Notes: generated from the letters alone by a model not told the origin. Positions 33,563-42,381 are shown, counted from the first letter of the stretch. The stretch is DNA of 64,000 bases from Bacteriovorax sp. PP10 (GCF_035013165.1 NZ_JAYGJQ010000001.1:1674001-1738000); one strand, 5' to 3'. Numbers and translations are program-made.

Positions 33563-33591
33563 TTTATATGGGGCAGAGGTCTGATAAGCAA
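33563..33591 (-). promoter_or_regulatory. Promoter of the S1 lipoprotein gene
   Basis: On the minus strand: TTGCTT, 17-base spacer, TATAAA, 29 bases before the ATG at 33534. Confidence 0.5.
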
Positions 33592-33800
33592 GATTTTTAG
33601 CTTTTTTAAAATCTAACTTTTTCTAACTGTTCCGTAGCTATTTAATACTTGTCTGGTTCAATAGGTCGGTGACATTTAAATACCATATCGACTAAGTAAA
33701 TTTTTTTTACGTCAAAGATTCAGATTCAGAATGTAACTGAGCATTATATTTTTTTTAATTAGTCTCTACCTTTTTTCAATTTCTTATCAATAAAAAAGTT

Positions 33801-33816
33801 TGGCACATTAACTGCT
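33801..33816 (+). promoter_or_regulatory. Sigma-54-type promoter of the DslA-like gene
   Basis: TGGCAC-ATTAA-CTGCT. The essential GG and GC are exactly 10 bases apart, and only one core base differs from the TTGCW element. The ATG is 57 bases downstream. A perfect dyad GATCAA-T-TTGATC lies in the leader at 33832-33844. No enhancer-binding protein gene is in the window. Confidence 0.6.
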
Positions 33817-33872
33817 CCTTGAAACGTACACGATCAATTTGATCATTACATTTTTTTAAAGGAGCCCCAAGG

Positions 33873-34805
33873 ATGGAGCAAACGAAAAGACCTGCACGTT
33901 TTGTGCTTGCTTGGATTCTGTTACTTATAGTTGTCACTCTCAATTCTTCCTGCACACCTTCTGGTGATTCAGTGACGGCAGGAGAGATAACACAAACTGG
34001 TGAAATAGATACTTCTACTGGTCAACCAATAACTCCGGGAGTGAGTGTTCCGGACGGATATTATGCTGAACAAATAAAAACGATTGCCGGCAACTCAACA
34101 TGTGCGAGTTACTCATGGTCGGGAAGAGGTAAAGCACCTGCGGCCTACATTAAAGGAATGGCACTTACCTATGCGAGAAGTTATTGTCGCTTAAAAACTA
34201 CTGAAGCTGCTCCAACAAATCTAATAAATATTTTAGGTGGAAGAGCTGGAAGCTCTACGACAGATGCACTTGCTTTATACGCCTCAACTTTCAGCAGTCT
34301 TTCGATGGATGTGAATAATGCTGGAGTAGGCCCTCTTAGATCTCTTTATACTTTAGGGATTGGATTAGGGATGCGCGAGAGTTCCGGGAAATACTGTGAA
34401 GGAAGAGACATGTCGGCATCGAACACGTCAGCGAATACTGCTGAGGCCGGAATGTTCCAGACAAGTTATGACTCAATCGGGGCCTCTGCTGAGTTAACTA
34501 ATTTGTATAATGAATACAAGGCCAATCCTAATAACTGTTTTCTTGATACCTTCAAAGTAGGCGTGAGCTGTGGTTCATCTAGCATCGCGGGCTCTGGTGC
34601 TGGAGCTGATTACCAGGCATTCAATAAGTCGTGTCCGGCATTTGCTGCTGAGTACGCCATGGTGATGCTTCGAGTTCGCCGCAACCACTACGGGCCGATC
34701 AATAGAAAAGAAGCGGAAGTCACGACATCTTGTAATCAAATGTTAAAAAGTGTTGAGACGTTCATTGAAAATGATTTGAACTCTTGTGCTGATATCATGT
34801 TATAA
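33873..34805 (+). CDS. Probable DslA-like lysozyme (GH23/goose-type fold), exported
   Basis: 310 residues. A basic N-terminus (MEQTKRPARF) leads into a hydrophobic segment ending NSSC, so it may be a lipoprotein. The mature part has GMRESSGKYCEGRD with Glu169 placed like the catalytic Glu of goose-type lysozymes and lytic transglycosylases, followed by AEAGMFQTSYDS, the usual AGMFQ block. Bdellovibrio DslA, which cuts deacetylated peptidoglycan at prey exit, has this layout as I recall it. Three cysteine pairs. A sigma-54-like promoter precedes it and a terminator follows. The DslA assignment needs alignment. Confidence 0.75.
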   Translation: MEQTKRPARFVLAWILLLIVVTLNSSCTPSGDSVTAGEITQTGEIDTSTGQPITPGVSVPDGYYAEQIKTIAGNSTCASYSWSGRGKAPAAYIKGMALTYARSYCRLKTTEAAPTNLINILGGRAGSSTTDALALYASTFSSLSMDVNNAGVGPLRSLYTLGIGLGMRESSGKYCEGRDMSASNTSANTAEAGMFQTSYDSIGASAELTNLYNEYKANPNNCFLDTFKVGVSCGSSSIAGSGAGADYQAFNKSCPAFAAEYAMVMLRVRRNHYGPINRKEAEVTTSCNQMLKSVETFIENDLNSCADIML

Positions 34806-34813
34806 AAAATCTC

Positions 34814-34846
34814 AGGCCTCATCCTTCTTTTTGATGAGGCCTTTTT
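34814..34846 (+). terminator. Intrinsic terminator after the DslA-like gene
   Basis: AGGCCTCATC, loop CTTCTTTTT, GATGAGGCCT, TTTTC. Confidence 0.92.
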
Positions 34847-34954
34847 CAAGTCCATATAGTTTAAAGTAAAATAGTCTGAAAACTTAGGGGCAAGTTGCTT
34901 CATTTGCATGGGGAAGTATGCTTACCTTTTATCTTTACGCTAACAATCCGCAGG

Positions 34955-35019
34955 ACGATCTTATTGTAACATTCGCGCTTCAATTCAATGTAGAGTGCAA
35001 TAATGCCAATAAAGATCGT
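34955..35019. repeat. Nested inverted repeat, possible structured RNA
   Basis: ACGATCTTATTG (34955-34966) pairs with CAATAAAGATCGT (35007-35019) with one bulged A. Inside it, ATTCGCGCT and AGTGCAAT can form a second stem. It sits alone in a 340-base gap and is not followed by a U tract. Function unknown. Confidence 0.45.
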
Positions 35020-35148
35020 TAGTATATTAACTTTTATTGATAACTAATAATTTTACTAGTTCATTAATGCACGGGCCATAAAATTGCATTTCTTCTTATT
35101 TAAGATCTCTCATCATAGCGGAGAGTATATTAACTCAAGGAGGAACCT

Positions 35149-36225
35149 ATGGCCGCAGTAGTAAGTGATAGTCTCTTTAGCGTTTCGCAAAGTTTTTTTT
35201 CACCAGACATCTTACAAAAAATCAGCACAGAAATTAATCAGCCAATTGAAAAAACTAAAGCAGGGCTTAAGTCAGTTATTCCTACATTATTGATGGGGAT
35301 TGTTAATAAAGGGTCGACTCCTGAAGGAGCAGAGACTTTAGTAAATATGGCAAGCAGGCATACAACACCGATGAATGTTTCAGCAGACTCTGACACTTTG
35401 AAAGAAGGAAATGAATTCTTGACAGGAATTTTTGGAAACAATTTATCTAATACGGTTTCAAGTCTGGGGGTGACGACAGGAATGAATACTGGGAGCATTT
35501 CTAAAATGCTGGGAATGGCAGCTCCGTTGGTGATGGGCGCGATTGGCTCAAAAATAAAAAATGAAAAGATGAGTGCCTCTGGTTTGATGAATTTTTTAGG
35601 GCAACAAAAATCTTCTTTAATGGCGCTAATACCAAGTGGACTTGGTGGATTGACTGGAATGCAAAATAGAACGTCAGAGACAAGTGTATGGCCTAAGGTT
35701 GTATTGCTTGGGCTGGTCGTTGCAGCAGTTATTTGGTTGCTTAATACTTTTGCATTTAAGAGACCTGCTCCATTGGTTATGAAGAGTCCAACGACGTCTC
35801 TACCGGCCGCAGTAAGTCCAAATTCAATTCAGAGTATTGGGTCACTTCAGGCCTTTATGAATTCAACTGCTGCTGCGGGAACATTGAAACGTTTTCGTTT
35901 TGAGCATTTAAATTTTCAAACAGGAACGACGACCTTAATGAATGGAGCGGAAAATGAGTTGAATCAAATTGCTTTTACGATGAAAACTTTTCCGAACGCA
36001 ACCGCGAGAATTGAAGGCTTTACTGATAACACAGGAAATGAAGCTGTAAACCAGACCATTTCTACAAAGAGAGCACAGGCCGTTAAAAATGAACTTGTGT
36101 CCCGTGGGGTAAGAGCTGATCGTATCCTTGCAGTGGGGATGGGACAACGTAATCCTATCGCGAGTAACGATACAGCACAGGGAAGAGCAGAGAATCGTCG
36201 AATTGAGTTTGTTGTGAAAAAATAA
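35149..36225 (+). CDS. DUF937-OmpA fusion membrane protein
   Basis: 358 residues. N-terminal DUF937 (about 1-150: IEKTKAGLKSVIPTLLMGIVNKG and APLVMGAIGSKI), one membrane segment about 183-200 (VVLLGLVVAAVIWLLNTF), a Pro/Ser linker and a C-terminal OmpA domain (about 248-358) with NFQTGTTTLM, RIEGFTDNTGNEAVN and GRAENRRIEFVV. OmpA domains bind the diaminopimelate of peptidoglycan, so the C-terminus should be periplasmic and the DUF937 part cytosolic. Function unknown. Strong AAGGAGG site. Confidence 0.9.
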   Translation: MAAVVSDSLFSVSQSFFSPDILQKISTEINQPIEKTKAGLKSVIPTLLMGIVNKGSTPEGAETLVNMASRHTTPMNVSADSDTLKEGNEFLTGIFGNNLSNTVSSLGVTTGMNTGSISKMLGMAAPLVMGAIGSKIKNEKMSASGLMNFLGQQKSSLMALIPSGLGGLTGMQNRTSETSVWPKVVLLGLVVAAVIWLLNTFAFKRPAPLVMKSPTTSLPAAVSPNSIQSIGSLQAFMNSTAAAGTLKRFRFEHLNFQTGTTTLMNGAENELNQIAFTMKTFPNATARIEGFTDNTGNEAVNQTISTKRAQAVKNELVSRGVRADRILAVGMGQRNPIASNDTAQGRAENRRIEFVVKK

Positions 36226-36233
36226 TTTTATTT

Positions 36234-36278
36234 AAATTGAGCAGGGATCCCCTCGGGTGTCTCTGCTTAATTTATTTT
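36234..36278 (+). terminator. Probable terminator after the DUF937-OmpA gene
   Basis: AAATTGAGCAGGGA and TCTCTGCTTAATTT pair over 14 positions, two of them G-U, with a 12-base loop; ATTTTC follows. Confidence 0.6.
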
Positions 36279-36416
36279 CACAGGAGACCTTGTTAGTCAG
36301 GTATTGCAATGTTTTATACTGGTTAGGGTGTCTAAATAATATTTTCAATCTCAAGATAATTTGATTCCTGAGATTTCACGATATTCCGATAATGATTAAA
36401 CAAATTATTAACCCAC

Positions 36417-37313
36417 ATGATAAAAACTATGACTCACAAAATAGGTATTGTTACAAAAAATTTGAACTTCTTTAACCTGCTTAATAAACAACGAAGATCA
36501 GATCAAAATTATGAAATGGAATTAGTGAAGTCGATGGATTCGTTTACTCAAATCCAGAATATGGGGAAGGTTATCTCTAGTTTTATTTTCGATAGTTCTC
36601 ACACCACAGAAGATATTATAAAGTTCGGAAAATATATTCAGAACTCTAAACGCCATCATGGGGCCTTGATCTTTTTAGCTTTTGATAATTTTGAAATGTT
36701 TCAGGCCATCACAGTAGATGATGCTTTTTCTAATGCTAAAATTATCAACATGCCAGCAACTGCTTCTGATATCTATTTAAAGCTTATTACCGATACAGCT
36801 CAGCTGGACAATAAGGCCAATCAAAAAAGTAAGACTGAAGGGGCGATTAGTAGCGCTAGCTTCTTAAATATTTTTATTGAAGCGACTATGAGTACAGTGA
36901 AAGAGATGGCCACATGTGAAGAGATCACTCATTCAACTCCGAGTTTACTTGATTATGAGAAAATGGAGAGTGGCATTGCGATTAGAGGGAAGCTTGCGAT
37001 TACATCTCCTTATTTTACGGGAAGCTTTTTTATTTCGTTTCCAGAGCAGACTTATTTAAAGTTGTGTACGAAAGTTCTTTATGAAGAAGTGACGAAGATT
37101 GATAAAGATAACGAAGATTTAGTTTCGGAGTTATGTAATATCGTTTACGGGAAGAGCAAAGTTTTGATTGCTAAGCTTGATATGAAGATGGGGATGGTCA
37201 TTCCTACTTATAATCGTGATGCAAAAATTAAATCTAATTCAAGTGTACTCGTTGTGAAGTTTGCTACAGAGATGGGGGATTTTTATGTTAAAGTTGCTCC
37301 GGGATTGATTTAA
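36417..37313 (+). CDS. CheX-like phosphatase with a degenerate receiver-like N-terminus
   Basis: 298 residues. Residues about 6-130 have the alternating strand/helix pattern of a receiver (IGIVTKNLNFFNLL, SSFIFDSS, ALIFLAFDN) but lack the acidic pair and the conserved Lys-Pro, so phosphorylation is unlikely. The C-terminal part, from about 145, matches CheX: IFIEATMSTVKEMA and EDLVSELCNIVYGKSK, containing the ExxN dephosphorylation motif. CheX removes phosphate from CheY-type receivers. Two in-frame ATGs (36417, 36429) lack clear SD. It lies just upstream of the KaiC operon. Confidence 0.8.
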   Translation: MIKTMTHKIGIVTKNLNFFNLLNKQRRSDQNYEMELVKSMDSFTQIQNMGKVISSFIFDSSHTTEDIIKFGKYIQNSKRHHGALIFLAFDNFEMFQAITVDDAFSNAKIINMPATASDIYLKLITDTAQLDNKANQKSKTEGAISSASFLNIFIEATMSTVKEMATCEEITHSTPSLLDYEKMESGIAIRGKLAITSPYFTGSFFISFPEQTYLKLCTKVLYEEVTKIDKDNEDLVSELCNIVYGKSKVLIAKLDMKMGMVIPTYNRDAKIKSNSSVLVVKFATEMGDFYVKVAPGLI

Positions 37314-37336
37314 TACGGTTTCAGCAGTACGACAAA

Positions 37337-37530
37337 TCACTTTATTAAGAAGTGACAATAAAACCGAATTTTATAACGGCCTATAATCTTAGGTATTCAA
37401 ACTTTAGGTAATATCAATCTTTTTCCAAAAGGTCTTTTTTAAGATTTATCTAATTCCAAAGAGTATAAAAAAGTGAACAATCACTTTTTCAAATAGTTTA
37501 TCTAGCGCTATTTCAATATTAAAAAGTGAT
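37337..37530 (+). promoter_or_regulatory. Repeated AAGTGA/TCACTT motifs before the KaiC operon
   Basis: Five copies within about 195 bases: TCACTT 37337-37342, AAGTGA 37350-37355, AAAAAGTGA 37468-37476, TCACTTTTT 37481-37489 and AAAAAGTGAT 37521-37530. Copies 1-2 and 3-4 form inverted pairs, the latter a perfect 9-base stem with an ACAA loop. They may be operator sites or RNA hairpins of the 37543 operon. Confidence 0.5.
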
Positions 37531-37542
37531 AAGGCAATATTA

Positions 37543-39036
37543 ATGGACAGTGAAGCAAATGCTTTAGAGTTGAGAGATTTTTTTCTCCAGGCCCCCATGC
37601 CTTTTGCTGTCTTGAATGGGCCTGATCATCAATTCACTTTCGCGAATAGTGCTTATGAAAAATTTGTTGAAAGAGCTGTCGTAGGGAAAACAATTAAAGA
37701 TCTTTTCGCTTATGATGAAGTTAAGGATTATTTACCTCTCCTGGATAAAGTCTATGCAACAGGTATCTCTTTCATTGGTAACGAGATGCCATTTTTTATT
37801 AAAGATGGCCTTGATGCAAATAAAAGACTCTGGATCAATGTGGCCTACCACGCTTTTCGTGAAGCTTGTGGAAAGATAAAAGGTATTATCGTTTTTATTA
37901 CTGACGTGACAGATATCGTGAACGCTAAACACACTATTCAAAAAAGCGAGAATCAATTTAGATTATTATCGAATGCTCTCCCCAATATGGTTTGGATGGC
38001 AAATCCCGATGGAAAAATAGATTGGTATAGTGACGTTTGGTATAAATATACAGGACATAAAAAAAATTCAATAAGTAATGAGATCTCACTTGTTATTCAT
38101 CCTGATGATATTCTGCTTTCCACTGAAAAATGGAATAAAGCGATAAAAAAACAAGTGAGCTTTAAAAAAGAAATTAGGCTAAAGAAGTTTTCGACCGGTG
38201 AATACCGTTGGCATTTATGTCTGGGGATCCCTGTCAAAGATGAAAATGGAATTATTTTAAGATGGATTGGATCTTATACTGATATTCATGATCAGAAAAT
38301 CAATGTTCAAAATTTAGAACAGGAACGAGACTTGAAAGAGGTTTTTGTTTCTACACTTTCACATGATTTAAGAACACCTTTAACTGTTGCTAAGTTGAGC
38401 GCTCAGATGATTGCCAAGGTTCTTTTAGATGAACCCGCATTACTTAAATCTGCCAAGCGTATATCCAGCAATATGGATAGAGCAGATAAAATGATTCAGG
38501 ACTTGCTCGATACAAGTTTAATAAAAGCAGGCGGAAAACTTCCTCTTAAAATTAAAGAATGCTCTTTAAATGCTTTGCTAAAAGCTATTATTGAAGATCT
38601 TAGTAGCGTTTATGGAGATCGTTTTAAGATTAATTCCACTGAACAAATTAATGGTTTTTGGGATCCGGTTGGATTACGAAGAGTTTTCGAAAATATTCTT
38701 ATGAATGCGGTCAAATATGGAAGAGATGAGGGGCCTATTAAGGTTACAGCTAATTGCTTAAATCAAAATGTAGAGATTAAAATTCATAATGAGGGCGATC
38801 AAATCAACCCTAATGAGCTGAGTTTACTATTCACTCGTTTTAAAAGGACCGAGGACTCACATTCTGGGCACCAAAAAGGTTGGGGACTTGGATTAACGCT
38901 GGTCAAAGGTCTAACTGAAGCGCATGGTGGATCTATACATGCGATAAGCTTGAAAGATGGAGGGACAACGTTTACCGTTTCCTTGCCGCTTGACTCACAA
39001 AAATATGGACTAAGATATGATGAAAAAAATGGATAG
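37543..39036 (+). CDS. PAS-PAS sensor histidine kinase of the KaiC operon
   Basis: 497 residues, cytosolic. PAS 1 about 8-125 (PFAVLNGPDHQFTFANSAYEKF), PAS 2 about 140-265 (MVWMANPDGKIDWYSD and LVIHPDD), HisKA with FVSTLSHDLRTPLTVAKL, HATPase with NILMNAVKYG and GWGLGLTLVKGLTEAHGG. It overlaps the kaiC-like gene by 20 bases, so they are translated together. Together with KaiC and a receiver protein it recalls the cyanobacterial SasA-KaiC-RpaA output pathway in gene content only; this kinase lacks the KaiB-like sensor of SasA. Confidence 0.9.
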   Translation: MDSEANALELRDFFLQAPMPFAVLNGPDHQFTFANSAYEKFVERAVVGKTIKDLFAYDEVKDYLPLLDKVYATGISFIGNEMPFFIKDGLDANKRLWINVAYHAFREACGKIKGIIVFITDVTDIVNAKHTIQKSENQFRLLSNALPNMVWMANPDGKIDWYSDVWYKYTGHKKNSISNEISLVIHPDDILLSTEKWNKAIKKQVSFKKEIRLKKFSTGEYRWHLCLGIPVKDENGIILRWIGSYTDIHDQKINVQNLEQERDLKEVFVSTLSHDLRTPLTVAKLSAQMIAKVLLDEPALLKSAKRISSNMDRADKMIQDLLDTSLIKAGGKLPLKIKECSLNALLKAIIEDLSSVYGDRFKINSTEQINGFWDPVGLRRVFENILMNAVKYGRDEGPIKVTANCLNQNVEIKIHNEGDQINPNELSLLFTRFKRTEDSHSGHQKGWGLGLTLVKGLTEAHGGSIHAISLKDGGTTFTVSLPLDSQKYGLRYDEKNG

Positions 39037-40465
39037 AGATTTGTTTATAAGCGGTGTCCATGGACTTGATCAAATTTTAGGTGGTGGTTTTCTAAAAGGA
39101 AGACTTTATCTTATCGAAGGTGTTCCAGGAACTGGAAAAACTATTCTTGGTAATCAATTAGTTTTTAATAATGCCAAAATGGGGAATCATTCTCTGTTTG
39201 TTACCTTATTATCTGAGTCTCATGGCAAAATGTTAGACCATATTAAATCGCTAAATTTTTATAAAGAAGATTTAGTAGGAGAGTATGTCTCTTATTTAAG
39301 TGGTTACACTGAACTCTCAGAAAATGGTCTGAACGCATTTAAAAAATTTCTTATGAAGGCGATCCGCGCTAGTAAAGTTAAACTTCTGGTTATAGATGGA
39401 TTTAACTCCGTTCGATTTTTTTCAAAAGATGAAATTGAATTTTCAAACTTCCTTCATGATCTAAACACACTTGCTGGCGCAACTAATTGCACTATTGTCA
39501 TTATGAATCCTTCAACTAATAATCCTACACCTTCAGAGCACGCTCTTGTTGATGGAGTTATCGAGTTAAAGAAGACTGATGTTGGAATGAGAAATGTCAG
39601 AGAGATTCACGTTCGTAAAATGAGAGGGATGACTCATTATGAAGGTCGTCATGAACTACGTATCTCGGATGAAGGACTTTTAGTTTTTCCTCGAATAGAA
39701 CTTTTAGTGGCCCTGTTAAAACCTTTTCACCCTCAGCTCTCAAATAAAAAATTATCTTTTGGAATAACATATTTAGATGAAATGCTAAAAAGTGGAGTCT
39801 TTGTCGGCTCTATGACTTCTTTATTCGGCCCCCCTGGGTCAGGAAAAACTCTTATCGGAATGCAGTTCTTACATGAAGGACTGACGAATGGAGAAAATTG
39901 TCTGTATTTTGGTTTTTATGAAACCAGAGATCAGATGCTTTCTAAGGCCCGTGGTATTGGTCTCGATTTTGATCCCTATCTTGAATCTGGAAAATTTCGA
40001 TTTGAATGGTTTCCACCAACAGAGCAATTAATTGATGAGTTGTTTGAAAAATTAGTCAATATTATTGAAGAGCATAAAACTGCGCGCGTTTTTGTCGATG
40101 GAATTGAAGGCTTTAAATTGTCAGCAGTTTTCTCTGATCGTCTTCCCAGATTTGTGGCCTCGTTGACTATTAAGCTACGTGCCCTTGGGGTGACAGCTAT
40201 TTTTAGTGAAGAAGCAAGGCTGCCAATCGTTATTAAAGATTATCACTCAGGTGAGTACTCTGCTGCATTTGAAAACATTATTTATCTTAGATATATGGAA
40301 ACAGATTTTCAGGTTAGACGACTTATTAATATTTATAAAGTCCGCTCTAGTGACTATGATATTGCTATTCATGAATTCAGTATTTGTGACAAAGGTATTG
40401 TTGTAGAGAAAAAATCTTTTAAACCAGTTAAAAATGAAGTTGAATCAGTGGATGGTGATGAATGA
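39017..40465 (+). CDS. kaiC: KaiC-like double-domain ATPase
   Basis: 482 residues with two RecA-like KaiC domains, a little shorter than cyanobacterial KaiC (519). Walker A motifs GVPGTGKT (35-42) and GPPGSGKT (271-278); the DGVIELKK and VRKMRGMTHYEG pieces are typical. The Glu-Glu pair expected after Walker A is altered (LLSES in domain 1, YETR in domain 2). At the autophosphorylation site, GEYSAAFEN keeps a Ser at the Ser431 position but has Ala at Thr432, by my remembered alignment. There is no kaiA or kaiB. It overlaps the kinase by 20 and the receiver gene by 4 bases. It may be a signal or stress switch rather than a clock. Confidence 0.92.
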   Translation: MMKKMDRDLFISGVHGLDQILGGGFLKGRLYLIEGVPGTGKTILGNQLVFNNAKMGNHSLFVTLLSESHGKMLDHIKSLNFYKEDLVGEYVSYLSGYTELSENGLNAFKKFLMKAIRASKVKLLVIDGFNSVRFFSKDEIEFSNFLHDLNTLAGATNCTIVIMNPSTNNPTPSEHALVDGVIELKKTDVGMRNVREIHVRKMRGMTHYEGRHELRISDEGLLVFPRIELLVALLKPFHPQLSNKKLSFGITYLDEMLKSGVFVGSMTSLFGPPGSGKTLIGMQFLHEGLTNGENCLYFGFYETRDQMLSKARGIGLDFDPYLESGKFRFEWFPPTEQLIDELFEKLVNIIEEHKTARVFVDGIEGFKLSAVFSDRLPRFVASLTIKLRALGVTAIFSEEARLPIVIKDYHSGEYSAAFENIIYLRYMETDFQVRRLINIYKVRSSDYDIAIHEFSICDKGIVVEKKSFKPVKNEVESVDGDE

Positions 40466-40833
40466 GCCATAAAATACTTGTCGTAGATGATGAGAAAGAT
40501 ATTCTTGTAACATTCCAGGATTTATTGGAAATGGAAGGATACAAAGTTATATGTGCCCACAATGCTCGTACAGCATTGGCGTTATTTCATGAATTAAAAC
40601 CAGATATCATCATCACAGACATGATGATGCCAGGAATGAATGGAATGGATTTGATTCAGGTCATAAGAAAGGGAGATGATCATCCACATATTCCCATTAT
40701 TTTAATGAGTGCCATGGCCTCTATTTTACATTATGAGAAAAAAGGATGGGACATCTTTATTAAGAAGCCATCAGACATTGATACAATTTTGGATTCAGTT
40801 CGACTATTGTTGGGAAAATCTAAATCCAAATAA
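40462..40833 (+). CDS. Single-domain CheY-like response regulator
   Basis: 123 residues: one receiver domain with DDEKD at the N-terminus, phosphoacceptor Asp in IIITDMMMPGMNG, SAMAS (switch Ser) and IKKPSD (Lys-Pro). No DNA-binding output domain, so it acts through protein contacts or phosphotransfer. Its ATG overlaps the kaiC stop by four bases (ATGA), making a three-gene operon; the likely phosphodonor is the kinase at 37543. Confidence 0.93.
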   Translation: MSHKILVVDDEKDILVTFQDLLEMEGYKVICAHNARTALALFHELKPDIIITDMMMPGMNGMDLIQVIRKGDDHPHIPIILMSAMASILHYEKKGWDIFIKKPSDIDTILDSVRLLLGKSKSK

Positions 40834-40947
40834 GATAGGTCTTTAGAAGAATTATTCCCACCGATTTCCCTCCCTTCAGACTTATTATTCCCAATTCCAT
40901 GGCCTATAATTTTTTGTAAATCATTTTTTTGATAAAAGAAGATATTT

Positions 40948-41850
40948 ATGGATAATAGATCTTATCAATTTCATGGAGATCGTATGTCTTACATTAAGCA
41001 TAAATTCGGAAAAACTTTTTACGTTTTACATAAATCAAAAATTAAAAACAAAAAAACTCCCATCATTTTTCTTCATGGTGGTCCAGGCGGAACTCATAAC
41101 TACTTTTTACCTTTGAAGGGCCTGGCAAAAGATCGTGATGTTTATATGTATGATCAAATCGGTGGCGGGGAAAGTTCTGCTATCAACGAGAAGTTGTGGA
41201 CGATTGATACATTCGTAGAAGAGCTTTCACTTTTAATTAAAGCATGGAAGCTCGATAGTTTTATTTTAATGGGAGCTTCATGGGGGACAACTCTTGCACT
41301 TGAATATTTTTTAGAAAAAGAAGATCCGAGGATTGAAAGAATTATTTTTCAGTCACCCTTATTTTCAACAAAAGACTGGGAAAAGGATGCTGTTGGTTTA
41401 ATTAAAAAATTACCTAAGAATACCCAGAAGGTTATTAACTACTGTCATGAGATCGAAGCTACCGACTCTAAGGTTTATAAGCAGGCCGTGTTTGACTATT
41501 ACTTGAGACATGTTTTACGTGACGGAAAATTACTTCGTAAGAAAAGTAAGAAGCCAAATATAAGTGGTGGAAAAGTTTATGAGTATATGTGGGGGCCGTC
41601 GGAATTTAAAGCGACTGGTACTTTAAAAACTTATGAGAGAGCTTCCAAGTTAAAGAAATTGAAGATGCCCGTGCTACTTATCTGTGGTGAGCACGATGAG
41701 GCGACACCATCTACAGTAAAGAAATATCATAAGATGATTAAGCAATCAGAATTTTGTGTGATTAAAAAAGCATCACACTCGATTGCCAGAGAGAACCCCA
41801 AAGCACTAATAAAAGCGATTTCTGATTTTATTTCTTCTGAAGTTCACTAA
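40948..41850 (+). CDS. Alpha/beta hydrolase, proline iminopeptidase-like
   Basis: 300 residues, cytosolic. IIFLHGGPGG (oxyanion hole), YDQIGGGESS, nucleophile in MGASWGTTLALEYF, Asp in CGEHDEATP and His in KASHSIARENP complete the triad. This is the S33 family that removes N-terminal proline or cleaves related small substrates. A second ATG at 40984 with GGAGATCGT is an alternative start. Its last 23 bases overlap the convergent peroxiredoxin gene. Confidence 0.9.
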   Translation: MDNRSYQFHGDRMSYIKHKFGKTFYVLHKSKIKNKKTPIIFLHGGPGGTHNYFLPLKGLAKDRDVYMYDQIGGGESSAINEKLWTIDTFVEELSLLIKAWKLDSFILMGASWGTTLALEYFLEKEDPRIERIIFQSPLFSTKDWEKDAVGLIKKLPKNTQKVINYCHEIEATDSKVYKQAVFDYYLRHVLRDGKLLRKKSKKPNISGGKVYEYMWGPSEFKATGTLKTYERASKLKKLKMPVLLICGEHDEATPSTVKKYHKMIKQSEFCVIKKASHSIARENPKALIKAISDFISSEVH

Positions 41851-42340
41851 TTTTAGTGGCCACTCTTTCAGCATCTGTAATTGGGTCAACATCCTTAGCG
41901 ATATCTAAAATCGTTAAGTCTGGCCCAATGATAAATGTCCATCTTTTTGACATATTCAGAAGAGGAAGCTTTGATCCGTAATCAGTTGTCACTTCACCTT
42001 TTTCATCAGCAAGTAATGTAAAGTTTAAGGCATGAGCTTTCGCAAAGTCGGCCTGGTCTTTTACTGAGTTCGTACTGATACCGAAAACTTCTGCTTTTAG
42101 TACACGAATTTTTTTAATGTTGTCGCGGAAGCTACAAGCTTGTTTTGTACATCCTGGTGTTTCTGCTTTTGGGAAAAAGTAGAGAACAGTCCACATTCCT
42201 TTTCTTGACATTAAATCGAATGGTTTTCCTTCTTGAGTCTGAAGCTTAAATGGTTTTGCCGGATCGCCGACTCTTAGTTCTGAACCAAAAGCTGAAAGAG
42301 AAATAAGAAGAAAGAGAGGAATGAGTTTTAATATTTTCAT
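41828..42340 (-). CDS. Exported peroxiredoxin, PrxQ/BCP type
   Basis: 170 residues. Signal peptide MKILKLIPLFLLISLSAFG, so it acts in the periplasm. GDPAKPFKLQTQEG, YFFPKAETPGCTKQACSF with the peroxidatic Cys in PGCT and a resolving Cys five residues later as in PrxQ. It reduces peroxides using a thiol donor. It has no obvious partner; a TlpA-like thioredoxin at 50824 could supply electrons, which is inference. Confidence 0.9.
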   Translation of the reverse strand: MKILKLIPLFLLISLSAFGSELRVGDPAKPFKLQTQEGKPFDLMSRKGMWTVLYFFPKAETPGCTKQACSFRDNIKKIRVLKAEVFGISTNSVKDQADFAKAHALNFTLLADEKGEVTTDYGSKLPLLNMSKRWTFIIGPDLTILDIAKDVDPITDAERVATKISELQKK

Positions 42341-42381
42341 ATGAAAATCATATTCCTAAAGATTAAGAAGGCAAGGGAAGT

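Noticed and set aside
35935-36147. Minus-strand frame inside the OmpA domain
   Set aside because: Shadow of a conserved OmpA domain; no support for expression.
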